Shown piece by piece: positions 56,958 to 64,000 of a stretch of DNA of 64,000 nucleotides. Below the pieces are notes generated by a model, which worked only from the letters and a program-made list of their open reading frames with translations, searched no databases and was not told where the DNA came from. A program made the position numbers and the translations under genes. Each line of letters starts with the position of its first letter. The first letter of the stretch is position 1. The stretch comes from Nitrospira sp. (GTDB taxonomy: Bacteria > Nitrospirota > Nitrospiria > Nitrospirales > Nitrospiraceae). The stretch covers positions 1-64,000 of the forward strand of contig JAOUHJ010000013.1 in assembly GCA_029865225.1 (NCBI GenBank), in the 5' to 3' direction.

Positions 56958-58214
56958 TCACGATAACGCATAATCAGACAGGAGCGCTTCAGCCGCTTTC
57001 CGTCCCGATAACAGCGCCCCATCCAGGGTACCGCTTTCTCGGTAGTCGCCACACAGGTATAGCCCTGCCGCCACACGTGGTGAAGTAGTGCGGTTCCCAG
57101 GTGGAAGCGCGTCTAGTGGAGGTAGCGCGCGGTGGATATGATCGGTCCGCAGATGACGCCACTCGTCAACTTGCGAGCCGAACCATGACTGAAGAGACAG
57201 CCGCACAGCTTCTGGAAAATCATCGTGTGCCTCCAGCTGTTCGGTAGCTGTCACTGAGATTAAGGCTCGCCCAGCAGGTGCGTACGAAGGCGCCGCTTCA
57301 CTCAGCACGCAAAGGGTTCGGACTAACCCTTGGCTCTCACCATTCAGTATCAACCATGGCCCGCGTTGCGGAGCTGCCGGTGCATCGAAATACAGCGTCG
57401 TCGCGCCACGTGCTGAAGAGCTTGTGGCGTGCTCCCCGCGTAAGCGGGCCGCAGTCACGTCATCTGTCGCTATCACTACCACGTCACCTGGGAGCTGTTC
57501 TCCGGACTCCAGGACTAGCTTGGATCCCTGAATGCGTTGAACGGCTTGTTTCAGCTTGATGGTTCCCGCGGGCAATGGAGCCGCAAGGTGCTGTGCGATG
57601 GCGCTCATGCCGTCTCGTGGCAAAGCCGTTCCTCCTCTGCAAAAGGCTTCCCAGACAAGTTCAAAAACCCAGCAGGGAGTTCTCAGCGCTGGCTCCAAAA
57701 ATACACTGCTGAGAAAGGGGTAGAAGAAACGCGCCATCATGGCATCTGAAAAGTGATAGGCCTGCAACACATCGCGAGTCGGCCGAGCGGGGTCTCTCAT
57801 CTTAGAGCAGAGGTGGTGGTGCAATACGTCTCGACGCATACGCCACATCCGCAACTTGTCGGCGAACGAGCCGATAGGACTGATCAGGGTGCGAACCATG
57901 TCCTGCGGTCGACGAAAGGGATCACTCATCAAATGAAAGCGGCCGGCGTGTCGAATGAGCGCTCCCGGATGAAATGGCCGGAGATCCAACTCGGCATAGT
58001 CCAGCGTCTTGCGTGCCTCCGGATAGCCGCTGAGAAAGACCTGAAATCCGCGATCGAGTTGAAAACCTTCTACGTGGTCTGTGCGGACACGCCCACCGAT
58101 GCCGTCAGAGGCTTCAAGTACTGTGCAGGTGATTCCTGATTGTACCAGGCGGCGTGCACAGGCCAATCCTGCAAGACCAGCGCCGATAATAAGCACGTGT
58201 GGAGTTGCAGACAT
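56958..58214 (-). CDS. FAD-dependent amine-oxidase-like oxidoreductase
   Basis: A 418-residue flavoprotein. The N-terminal Rossmann fingerprint is VLIIGAGLAGLACARRL, followed by VLEASDGIGGRVRTD, where the ribose-binding Glu sits. The C-terminal FAD motif is LYLCGDYRESGTLDGALLSGRKAAEALL. The closest families are phytoene/carotene desaturase-like and protoporphyrinogen-oxidase-like proteins, but the substrate is unknown. ATG 58214 is preferred; a strong AGGAGGTGA lies upstream, slightly distant, and an in-frame GTG overlaps it. It is the last gene of the lipid cluster and is flanked by two copies of a short repeated coding motif. Confidence 0.85.
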   Translation of the reverse strand: MSATPHVLIIGAGLAGLACARRLVQSGITCTVLEASDGIGGRVRTDHVEGFQLDRGFQVFLSGYPEARKTLDYAELDLRPFHPGALIRHAGRFHLMSDPFRRPQDMVRTLISPIGSFADKLRMWRMRRDVLHHHLCSKMRDPARPTRDVLQAYHFSDAMMARFFYPFLSSVFLEPALRTPCWVFELVWEAFCRGGTALPRDGMSAIAQHLAAPLPAGTIKLKQAVQRIQGSKLVLESGEQLPGDVVVIATDDVTAARLRGEHATSSSARGATTLYFDAPAAPQRGPWLILNGESQGLVRTLCVLSEAAPSYAPAGRALISVTATEQLEAHDDFPEAVRLSLQSWFGSQVDEWRHLRTDHIHRALPPLDALPPGNRTTSPRVAAGLYLCGDYRESGTLDGALLSGRKAAEALLSDYALS

Positions 58215-58299
58215 TGTCGCTTGTTTCACCTCCTGAGCCCTGGGGACATGGAGTTTCCCAGGCCATCATGCTTTCCCTGCCTTGTCGTCGAAGGCCATG

Positions 58300-58404
58300 T
58301 CACGACAATCTTTTCAGCTGTTCCGTCAACGTCTTTGCGATGAGTTGCAAGTCGAAAGGCCAAGCGTATCGCAATTCAACCCCAGGATACTCGGGCCCAA
58401 GCAT
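58300..58404 (-). CDS. possible small ORF overlapping the cfa 3' end
   Basis: A 34-residue frame, starting at ATG 58404 inside the cfa gene in another reading frame and ending at 58300. It contains PEYPGVELRYAWPFDLQLI and ends LTEQLKRLS. It resembles the remnant at 56730-56823. The similarity is at protein level, which suggests it was or is translated. It could also be the tail of a longer protein whose 5' part was lost. Confidence 0.4.
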   Translation of the reverse strand: MLGPEYPGVELRYAWPFDLQLIAKTLTEQLKRLS

Positions 58405-59702
58405 CGGACAGATTGAGGCCGCCACTCCGGTTTGGAAAAGAGCATGTGCACGGTGCTGATCGAGCGCTCCAGGAACCCTCCTTCACAGTAGGAGAGATAG
58501 AAGTTCCACAGGCGAAGGAAGTCAGGTTGATACCCCAGCTTCCTGATCTCCGGAAGCTTCGCGACAATGTTCCTCCGCCAGGCACGCAAGGTAGGGGCGT
58601 AGTGCGCCCCGATATCTTCGAGGTGAATCAGTCCCAGATCACCGACCTCCGCCGATGCCTGTGTCAGAGCGTTGACGGACGGGATGCAACTGCCCGGGAA
58701 AATGAACCGCTGGATAAAATCGACGGATCGTTTTGCTCGTTCGTAGAATCGTTCGTCGATCGTGATGCCCTGGATGAGGGCCAGCCCCTCAGACTTCAAC
58801 ATGCGGCTGCAGATCTCGAAAAACGTTCTGTAATATTGATGCCCGACCGCCTCGATCATTTCGATGGAGACGAGTTTGTCGAATTGCGAGGCGAGCTCCG
58901 GCAAATTTCGATAGTCCATGAGCAACACCCCGATGCGATCGCTCAAGCCGGCTTCCCGAACGCGTTGCAGTGCCATGTCATATTGCTGCTGCGAGATGGT
59001 CGTAGTCGTTACGCGGCAACCATAGTGAGAAGCGGCGTGGATGGCGAAGCCACCCCAGCCTGAGCCGATCTCCAGCAGATGGTCATGGGCGGCCAACTGC
59101 AGCTTTCGGCAGATGCGATCGTTCTTCGCGCGCGAGGCCTCTACCAATGTCGCGTCGGGGCGCTCGAAATAGGCGCAGGAGTACATCATCGTCTCGTCAA
59201 GCATGAGACGAAAGAATTGGTTGCCCAGATCGTAGTGGGCTGCGATATTCTTCCTGCTTCCCGTCTTCGTATTACGATTCAGCCAATGCATCACTTTGTG
59301 CAGAGGCCGAGACATTCGCGCCATGTCTTCTTCCATGCTATCCAAGAGCATACGATTCTTCACAAAGATCCTGACCAACGCCGTGAGATCATCGCAACTC
59401 CACCAGCCCCGGCCGTAGGCCTCCCCCGCTCCCACAGTGCCCTCCAGCGCGATATCCGCATAGACGCGAGGATTGTGAATGATCACGGAGACCTCACGCT
59501 GGCAGTCCGAGGTGATTCGGCCAAACTGGAATTGCTCCTGTCCTTCCACGAGTGTCACGGCGCCGCGCTGCAGCTTCGACAGACGAGAGAAGACTGCGCG
59601 CCGCGCAAGGCGGTAGAACCAGGACGACGTCATCGATGGGACCTCGTAGCCGTTCGACCGATCATCGAGTGCAAGACCGAACGTACTTGTCTGGTTGCTC
59701 AT
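58326..59702 (-). CDS. cfa: cyclopropane-fatty-acid-synthase-family methyltransferase
   Basis: A SAM-dependent methyltransferase that modifies unsaturated acyl chains in membrane phospholipids. The start at 59702 (458 residues) overlaps the DUF1365 stop by four bases and is preferred over the in-frame upstream start. An N-terminal domain (about 1-150) precedes the catalytic domain with SAM motif LLEIGSGWGGFAIHAA, the LMDYRNLPE loop and the IEMIEAVGHQYY segment. Product identity (cyclopropane, methyl-branched or furan precursor) cannot be deduced. The last 25 or so residues after LFSKPEWRP look non-conserved, and a different frame there carries the VELR-type motif. Confidence 0.92.
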   Translation of the reverse strand: MSNQTSTFGLALDDRSNGYEVPSMTSSWFYRLARRAVFSRLSKLQRGAVTLVEGQEQFQFGRITSDCQREVSVIIHNPRVYADIALEGTVGAGEAYGRGWWSCDDLTALVRIFVKNRMLLDSMEEDMARMSRPLHKVMHWLNRNTKTGSRKNIAAHYDLGNQFFRLMLDETMMYSCAYFERPDATLVEASRAKNDRICRKLQLAAHDHLLEIGSGWGGFAIHAASHYGCRVTTTTISQQQYDMALQRVREAGLSDRIGVLLMDYRNLPELASQFDKLVSIEMIEAVGHQYYRTFFEICSRMLKSEGLALIQGITIDERFYERAKRSVDFIQRFIFPGSCIPSVNALTQASAEVGDLGLIHLEDIGAHYAPTLRAWRRNIVAKLPEIRKLGYQPDFLRLWNFYLSYCEGGFLERSISTVHMLFSKPEWRPQSVRCLGPSILGLNCDTLGLSTCNSSQRR

Positions 59703-60490
59703 GGCGGTGTCTGACTCGTCGCCTGCGGCGACGGCTCCTTTCGTTTCTTTGGGTGAGCGTAGAACGGGATACCCTTGGCCCACAGTTTCAAGGCCTGCCA
59801 ATGGATGGCGGCAATGACCTTGGCCGTCATCATGGGGTACTGGACGAGCACACGCGCGAGTGCGGCGCCGGAGATTTCCCGTCGTTCGAGTTTCATCGTC
59901 GCATCGAAAAAGGGCTTACCTTCGCGAAGATTTTCCATGTGGATCGCCAGCTGCGAGGTCGGTTCGGTAAACCGCCAGTCATACGCCACGTCCATATCGA
60001 TAAAAGGCGAGATGTGGAACACCTTGTCGAGCCGGTAGCGCTTCCTCCTGCCGCGAGCACGATTGTCTTCCGGCCCCAGGACGTAACAGTGCCGTTCTCC
60101 CCAGGGCGTATTCGTGATTTCCGCGACGATGGTGTCGATATGCTCATCGGATCGGTCGTAGCAAAAATAGAAGCTGACGGGATTGAAGACGTACCCGAAG
60201 TAGCGCAGGTGAGTCAGGAGACGGATCGGTCCAGTCGGTCGATTGCCAGTTCTCGCTTCGACGAGTTGACGGATAGATTCATCCAACGGAGTATGTGGAT
60301 CGCCAACATGGTCTGTGCGCTTAAATGAAGCGAGGTTGGTGCGGTCGACGGACCAGCACCACCGATTCTCAAACAGAGTCGGTAATTCGTCCAGGTCCAC
60401 ATACATCATGAACAACCGATAGCTGAAGATATGGCTGACCGGTTGATAGCGGCGATGCCGAACTCGACCTTCGTAAATGGCGCTTCTCAA
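59699..60490 (-). CDS. DUF1365 family protein
   Basis: A 263-residue protein of the DUF1365 family, usually encoded beside cyclopropane-fatty-acid synthase and an FAD oxidoreductase. Recognisable parts are the N-terminal YEGRVRHRRYQPVSHIFSYR and the middle LTHLRYFGYVFNPVSFYFCYD. NTPWGERHCYVL and a DWRFTEPT segment follow. The function is not established. The start overlaps the stop of the FAD oxidoreductase, and its own stop overlaps the cfa start, so the three are translated as a chain. Confidence 0.9.
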   Translation of the reverse strand: MRSAIYEGRVRHRRYQPVSHIFSYRLFMMYVDLDELPTLFENRWCWSVDRTNLASFKRTDHVGDPHTPLDESIRQLVEARTGNRPTGPIRLLTHLRYFGYVFNPVSFYFCYDRSDEHIDTIVAEITNTPWGERHCYVLGPEDNRARGRRKRYRLDKVFHISPFIDMDVAYDWRFTEPTSQLAIHMENLREGKPFFDATMKLERREISGAALARVLVQYPMMTAKVIAAIHWQALKLWAKGIPFYAHPKKRKEPSPQATSQTPP

Positions 60491-61749
60491 GATGAGAGAT
60501 CCTTTCCGAATGATCGACAGACTGCCAACGCGCTCGTCACCCCATCCTCATGAAATCCGTAGCCCCAGTACGCACCGCAATAAGAGGTCCGATTCACGCC
60601 GTTGATCTCGCCGTGGCGCTCCTGAGCAGCAACTGATGCCGGTGAGTACATCGGATGGTGATAGGTGATGCGACGCAGGATCTTGGCTGGATCGATAGCT
60701 TCTGTGTGATTGAGTGTGACACAGAATTCACAGGGCGCGGTCAGACTCTGCAGCTTGTTCATGTGGTAGGTCAGAACCGCACGATCCGGCTGAGCCTCAA
60801 GCAGATGGTAATTCCATGCAGCCCAGGCCAGTCTCCGTTTTGGTAGCAACGACGTGTCGGTGTGCAACACCGCTTCATTCGGCTGATAGTGAATCGCCCC
60901 CAACACATCCTTTTCCGTCGGTGAAGGGTCGGCCAGCATCGCTAGGGCTTGATCGCTGTGCGTGGCGATGATCACGTGGTCAAACCGCAGTGTCCGGTAA
61001 TCGTGCCCCCCCATCTTGGCGCGGATCTCCACATAGTCCGGGAAGCGACCTATGGACTCGACGGCGGAGTTAAGATGAATCCGATTACGAAATGGGGCGA
61101 CGAGTTTTTCGGCATACCGTTGCGACCCTCCTTTGATGACCTGCCAGGTCGGCCGCTCATCGACCGAAAGCATGCCGTGGTTGTTGAAAAACTGGACGAG
61201 GTATCGGGCCGGAAATCTCAACATGGTCTCGTGGCTAGCCGACCAAATCGCGGCTCCCATTGGAACCATGTAGTGCTCAGTGAACTCCCTTGAGTATCGA
61301 TGAGTCTCCAGATAGGAGCCGAGTGAAGGACCTGGCCCCGTCAGTCTCAGCAGTTCCAGCGACTCACGGTTGAAGCGGAGGATGTCCCGTATCATCCGGT
61401 AGAACGAGGGGCGAAAGAGGTTTCGCCGCTGGGCGAACAGTGTATTCAGCGACGTCCCATTGTACTCGAGGCCGGTAGGCTCGCATTTCACACCGAAGCT
61501 CATGTCGCTCGGTTGCGATTCCACGCCCAATTTCTTGAGTAGGGCAATAAAGTTCGGGTAGGTCCAGTCGTTAAACACGATGAACCCGGTATCGACCGCA
61601 TAGGTCTGCCCTTCCATCCGGACTTCGATGGTATTGGTATGTCCGCCGATATAGTCAGCAGCTTCCAACACGGTAATCTCATGGTCTTGGTGCAGGAGAT
61701 ACGCGGCAACCATGCCGGAGATGCCCGTGCCGACGATGGCGATTCTCAT
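60487..61749 (-). CDS. FAD/NAD(P)-binding oxidoreductase of the lipid cluster
   Basis: A 420-residue flavoprotein. The dinucleotide-binding motif is IAIVGTGISGMVAAYLL, followed by VLEAADYIGGHTNTI. It shows the family segments VDTGFIVFNDWTYPNF, VPMGAAIWSASHETML and YCGAYWGYGFHEDGV. This family is consistently found with cfa and DUF1365 and is thought to act on the modified fatty acid. ATG 61749 is chosen because it begins at the Rossmann strand, with GAGGG upstream; an earlier in-frame start adds nine residues. Confidence 0.9.
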   Translation of the reverse strand: MRIAIVGTGISGMVAAYLLHQDHEITVLEAADYIGGHTNTIEVRMEGQTYAVDTGFIVFNDWTYPNFIALLKKLGVESQPSDMSFGVKCEPTGLEYNGTSLNTLFAQRRNLFRPSFYRMIRDILRFNRESLELLRLTGPGPSLGSYLETHRYSREFTEHYMVPMGAAIWSASHETMLRFPARYLVQFFNNHGMLSVDERPTWQVIKGGSQRYAEKLVAPFRNRIHLNSAVESIGRFPDYVEIRAKMGGHDYRTLRFDHVIIATHSDQALAMLADPSPTEKDVLGAIHYQPNEAVLHTDTSLLPKRRLAWAAWNYHLLEAQPDRAVLTYHMNKLQSLTAPCEFCVTLNHTEAIDPAKILRRITYHHPMYSPASVAAQERHGEINGVNRTSYCGAYWGYGFHEDGVTSALAVCRSFGKDLSS

Positions 61750-61821
61750 GATGCCCTCACTGACTCCTCCCGTCATTCCCGGGCTGACCGAGCCGGATGA
61801 GCCGACAAGACGGGACTGCCA

Positions 61822-62352
61822 TTACCTCCATCGTTGCGGGACCTTGCGGACTTTGGAAACGTCGTAGCCTTCCTGGGCGATGAGCGTGAGAAACCGTTGA
61901 TAGTCCGAATCGGGAATTTCGGGTGTTCGCGCCATCAGCCACACGTAATCACGTGCCGTTCTTCCGATGACCGTCTGACTGTACGACTCATCCACATAGA
62001 CGATGCGATAGTCGGCCTTGATCGGCCAGAGGAACTGCATACCCCAGACAGCGTTCGTTTCCCGATCAAGAATGTAGCCGATAGGATGGTACATTTTGAG
62101 TTCGCCGTCGAAGCTGCCTTGGCGGAAACTGAACGTCGTGGCCACGGTCCCGTCCTGGGCCAGGCGATACGATTCCACAGCGTTGTGCGCGTCTTTCTCC
62201 AGAAACGTCGGGATATTGGCGATGACGTACCAATCTCCCATGAATCGCTCCAAGTCCACCGCTTTGGCGGTACGAATAGGTGGAGGGCTACTGCAGGCCG
62301 CAAAGGTGATTAACGGGATGAGCATCATATAAATCGTTATGGCAGGTGACAT
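61822..62352 (-). CDS. blc: lipocalin-family outer membrane lipoprotein (Blc-like)
   Basis: A 176-residue lipoprotein. A signal peptide ends in the lipobox-like FAAC (about 19). The mature barrel has the lipocalin signature FMGDWYVIANIPTFLEKD, followed by AVESYRLAQDGTVAT and ending in DYVWLMARTPEIPDSDYQRF. Blc-type lipocalins bind lysophospholipids or fatty acids at the outer membrane, which fits a lipid-modifying neighbourhood. It is 7 bases downstream of the DUF6134-like gene. Confidence 0.92.
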   Translation of the reverse strand: MSPAITIYMMLIPLITFAACSSPPPIRTAKAVDLERFMGDWYVIANIPTFLEKDAHNAVESYRLAQDGTVATTFSFRQGSFDGELKMYHPIGYILDRETNAVWGMQFLWPIKADYRIVYVDESYSQTVIGRTARDYVWLMARTPEIPDSDYQRFLTLIAQEGYDVSKVRKVPQRWR

Positions 62353-62359
62353 GGCTCCC

Positions 62360-63031
62360 TCACTGAAGCGTGTATCGAAGAACGTCTCCCTTTGCCGTGG
62401 TGGATTGCAGGGCGACCCATCTCCCGCTCAGGGTGTACCAAAGATCGATCGTGAACTTGTCCGTGACGATACGGCGATGTGTGGTTCGAGTCGGAACTCC
62501 CTGCACGGGGATCGTCTCTTCGCCCACCACAAGAATGGACGCAGGCTGATGTTCACCGGTCTGCGAATTTAACAATCGCTCGCCCTTGATCCACTCAGAG
62601 TTCCAATAGGCAAAAGTCTTGATGCATCCTTCACCGATCCAGTTCCCGGACTGTGTCTGCACGTGCATCTGCCCGTTCCGAAAGATGCCGTTCACGAAAA
62701 AAGACTCGCCGTTATCATCCGTCTCCGCGCGAATCTCGCGCAGGCACGTTCCCTCCCATGTTTCGACGTTGGTATGCCGATACTTATAGACGGGGATGTA
62801 CAGGAACTTGACGGTGAACTGCGCGTCTACTCGGACCTGGGTCCGCTCGCCTTCCGTAGATACGTCGAAGCGCTGGCGTCCGATTTCATCCTTGCCGAGG
62901 AAGACCTTGAAGTCATAGGTCTGAGAGCTGGCACTCCAAGCCTGTTGGGTAGGGCTTGCGAGGCAGGTCAGGAATCCGAGGATGGACGCCGCGATGGAAA
63001 ACCTGCTGGTTACGGAACACGCACTGCTCAT
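62360..63031 (-). CDS. exported DUF6134-like protein
   Basis: A 223-residue protein. ATG 63031 is preferred because a signal peptide (about 1-28, FSIAASILGFLTCLASP) follows directly and GAGGA lies ten bases upstream. The mature part is beta-rich (YDFKVFLGKDEIGRQRFDV, FTVKFLYIPVYKYRHTNVE, WNSEWIKGERLLN, LWYTLSGRWVALQS). It resembles DUF6134/DUF3108-type proteins encoded with cfa and DUF1295 genes. It has no catalytic motif and may carry or sense a lipid in the periplasm (inference). Family name given from memory of the neighbourhood. Confidence 0.7.
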   Translation of the reverse strand: MSSACSVTSRFSIAASILGFLTCLASPTQQAWSASSQTYDFKVFLGKDEIGRQRFDVSTEGERTQVRVDAQFTVKFLYIPVYKYRHTNVETWEGTCLREIRAETDDNGESFFVNGIFRNGQMHVQTQSGNWIGEGCIKTFAYWNSEWIKGERLLNSQTGEHQPASILVVGEETIPVQGVPTRTTHRRIVTDKFTIDLWYTLSGRWVALQSTTAKGDVLRYTLQ

Positions 63032-63044
63032 GATCGCTGCTTCC

Positions 63045-63833
63045 TCAAATAGAACCTTCCATGGTCTGTTTCGGAGGGCCGGGAAGGAAGGCATTAGTGT
63101 GAGCGATATACTCTCGATACGCAGGTCGCCGCTCGATGATAGTCTGCTCCATCAGTGTTACGCCTGAGAATTTCAGGAGCAGGTAGGTGAGGAGCAGGGG
63201 TCCCGCAATCGTCCACCAGGCTCCCGTCGGTACCGCAAAAAGGTAGAATCCCCACCAGATCAGGCACTCACCGAAGTAGTTGGGATGTCTGGTATAGCGC
63301 CAGAGTCCGTGGTCCATCACCTTGCCCTGATTGTCCGGATTCGCTTTGAATCGGGCCAATTGCCAGTCCGCAATCGACTCGAGGGTCATTCCGACAGTCC
63401 ATGCCGTTACGGCCAGGACATCGAATGCCCCGACCTCAACCGGGACGGTGAGGGTCTGCCACAGAGGCATGGAGATGATCCAGGCCAGTCCTGCTTGAAA
63501 CCAAAAGATGATGCCAAGACTCTTGAGGGCAAAGCGCGGTTCGTACTTTTGTCGGATGTCGCGATAGCGGCGATCTTCGGGTTCGCCCCAGTTGCGCCAG
63601 ATGATGTAGCCTGACAACCGCACGGCCCACAGAGCGACCAGCGCGAGGATGAACGCCGTCCGTCCTGTAGAGTGATCGGTACCGGTTGCATACACCACTG
63701 CGGCGAAGACGAACATGGGAGCCCACACTCCGTCCACAATGCTGACATCGCGCTTCAGGACACTGACGATCCATGTGGCTGTCGCCACTGCGAGCATCGC
63801 AGCCAACCCCAAGCAGTAGAGCCAGAAGTTCAT
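63045..63833 (-). CDS. DUF1295 family membrane protein (steroid-reductase-like fold)
   Basis: A 262-residue polytopic membrane protein with about six or seven helices. It carries the DUF1295 signature: the basic HGLWRYTRHPNYFGECLIWWG motif, in which the Arg/His/Pro residues bind the nicotinamide cofactor in related reductases. NWGEPEDRRYRDIR and LLLKFSGVTLMEQTI are also typical. It may reduce or desaturate a membrane lipid using NADPH. The start overlaps the DUF2878 stop by four bases. Confidence 0.9.
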   Translation of the reverse strand: MNFWLYCLGLAAMLAVATATWIVSVLKRDVSIVDGVWAPMFVFAAVVYATGTDHSTGRTAFILALVALWAVRLSGYIIWRNWGEPEDRRYRDIRQKYEPRFALKSLGIIFWFQAGLAWIISMPLWQTLTVPVEVGAFDVLAVTAWTVGMTLESIADWQLARFKANPDNQGKVMDHGLWRYTRHPNYFGECLIWWGFYLFAVPTGAWWTIAGPLLLTYLLLKFSGVTLMEQTIIERRPAYREYIAHTNAFLPGPPKQTMEGSI

Positions 63834-64000
63834 GCCATCCTCATCTCCGGCTGGTTTGCATGGCCGTCAAAGCGGGTCGACAATGCCAGAAGCAGTGGTG
63901 TCAGTACCGCCCAGCCGATTGCCAGTGCCGTCATGCCGGCTTGCCTATTTCCAAATTCCAACGCGCCGAATCGGAGACCGCCATAGTAGGCAGCTGGACC
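63830..64000 (-). CDS. DUF2878-like membrane protein, partial
   Basis: The C-terminal 56 residues of a protein that runs off the right end of the window on the minus strand. The visible part reads PAAYYGGLRFGALEFGN, then a hydrophobic helix (MTALAIGWAVLTPLLLAL) and a polar tail. It resembles DUF2878 membrane proteins that accompany DUF1295 and cfa in lipid clusters. The stop overlaps the DUF1295 start (ATGA). Confidence 0.6.
   Translation of the reverse strand, partial: GPAAYYGGLRFGALEFGNRQAGMTALAIGWAVLTPLLLALSTRFDGHANQPEMRMA

Noticed and set aside
59703-59801. Longer N-terminus for the cfa-family gene
   Set aside because: It would lie inside the DUF1365 gene; ATG 59702 overlaps that stop by four bases, the usual coupling arrangement here.

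Overview
The window looks like a chromosomal segment from a Nitrospira-type bacterium (inference). The main support is a proton-pumping complex I cluster that carries two consecutive nuoM genes and lacks nuoE, nuoF and nuoH, an arrangement associated with nitrite-oxidising Nitrospirota. Very PAS-rich signalling proteins and a dense set of house-keeping genes fit the same picture. There is no phage, plasmid, transposon or CRISPR signature.

Layout. 0.2-4.2 kb (mostly minus): tRNA-Ser(GGA), SRP RNA, dnaX, ybaB, recR and a DksA-like gene. 4.1-7.6 kb (plus): tRNA-Leu(UAG), tig, clpP, clpX, a protein-quality-control block. 7.8-8.8 kb: two tandem PilZ-like genes, one with a 12-G tract. 9.1-11.7 kb (minus): M24 peptidase, an unusually long TatA-like protein and a HEAT-repeat lipoprotein. 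11.7-15.1 kb (plus): two unknown proteins, a C26 peptidase and an amino acid permease. 15.1-19.8 kb (minus): nagZ, pepA, queE and a HAD phosphatase.

19.8-32.8 kb: tRNA-Leu(GAG) followed by a signalling island. It holds two paralogous PAS histidine kinases, the second being about 1986 residues with a GAF domain and 12 PAS domains. A LuxR/NarL-type regulator follows, then a membrane PAS protein with a phosphoacceptor helix but no ATPase domain, then a CheY-like receiver. 32.7-36.8 kb (minus): a PriA protein that has lost its helicase motifs and an OmpA-family protein.

37.3-51.1 kb: nuoABCD-G-IJKLMMN. 51.2-56.0 kb: a tightly overlapping plus-strand string of CHASE3-type kinase, receiver, hybrid kinase, phosphodiester glycosidase and lipoprotein. 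56.0-64.0 kb (minus): pyrE and a lipid-modification cluster (DUF2878, DUF1295, DUF6134-like, lipocalin, FAD oxidoreductase, DUF1365, cyclopropane-fatty-acid-synthase family, second FAD oxidoreductase). Such clusters are often tied to ChrR-type anti-sigma stress regulons in other bacteria, but no sigma factor or ChrR lies inside the window.

Functions are assigned by reading motifs and gene order only. No database search was run, and domain boundaries are approximate.
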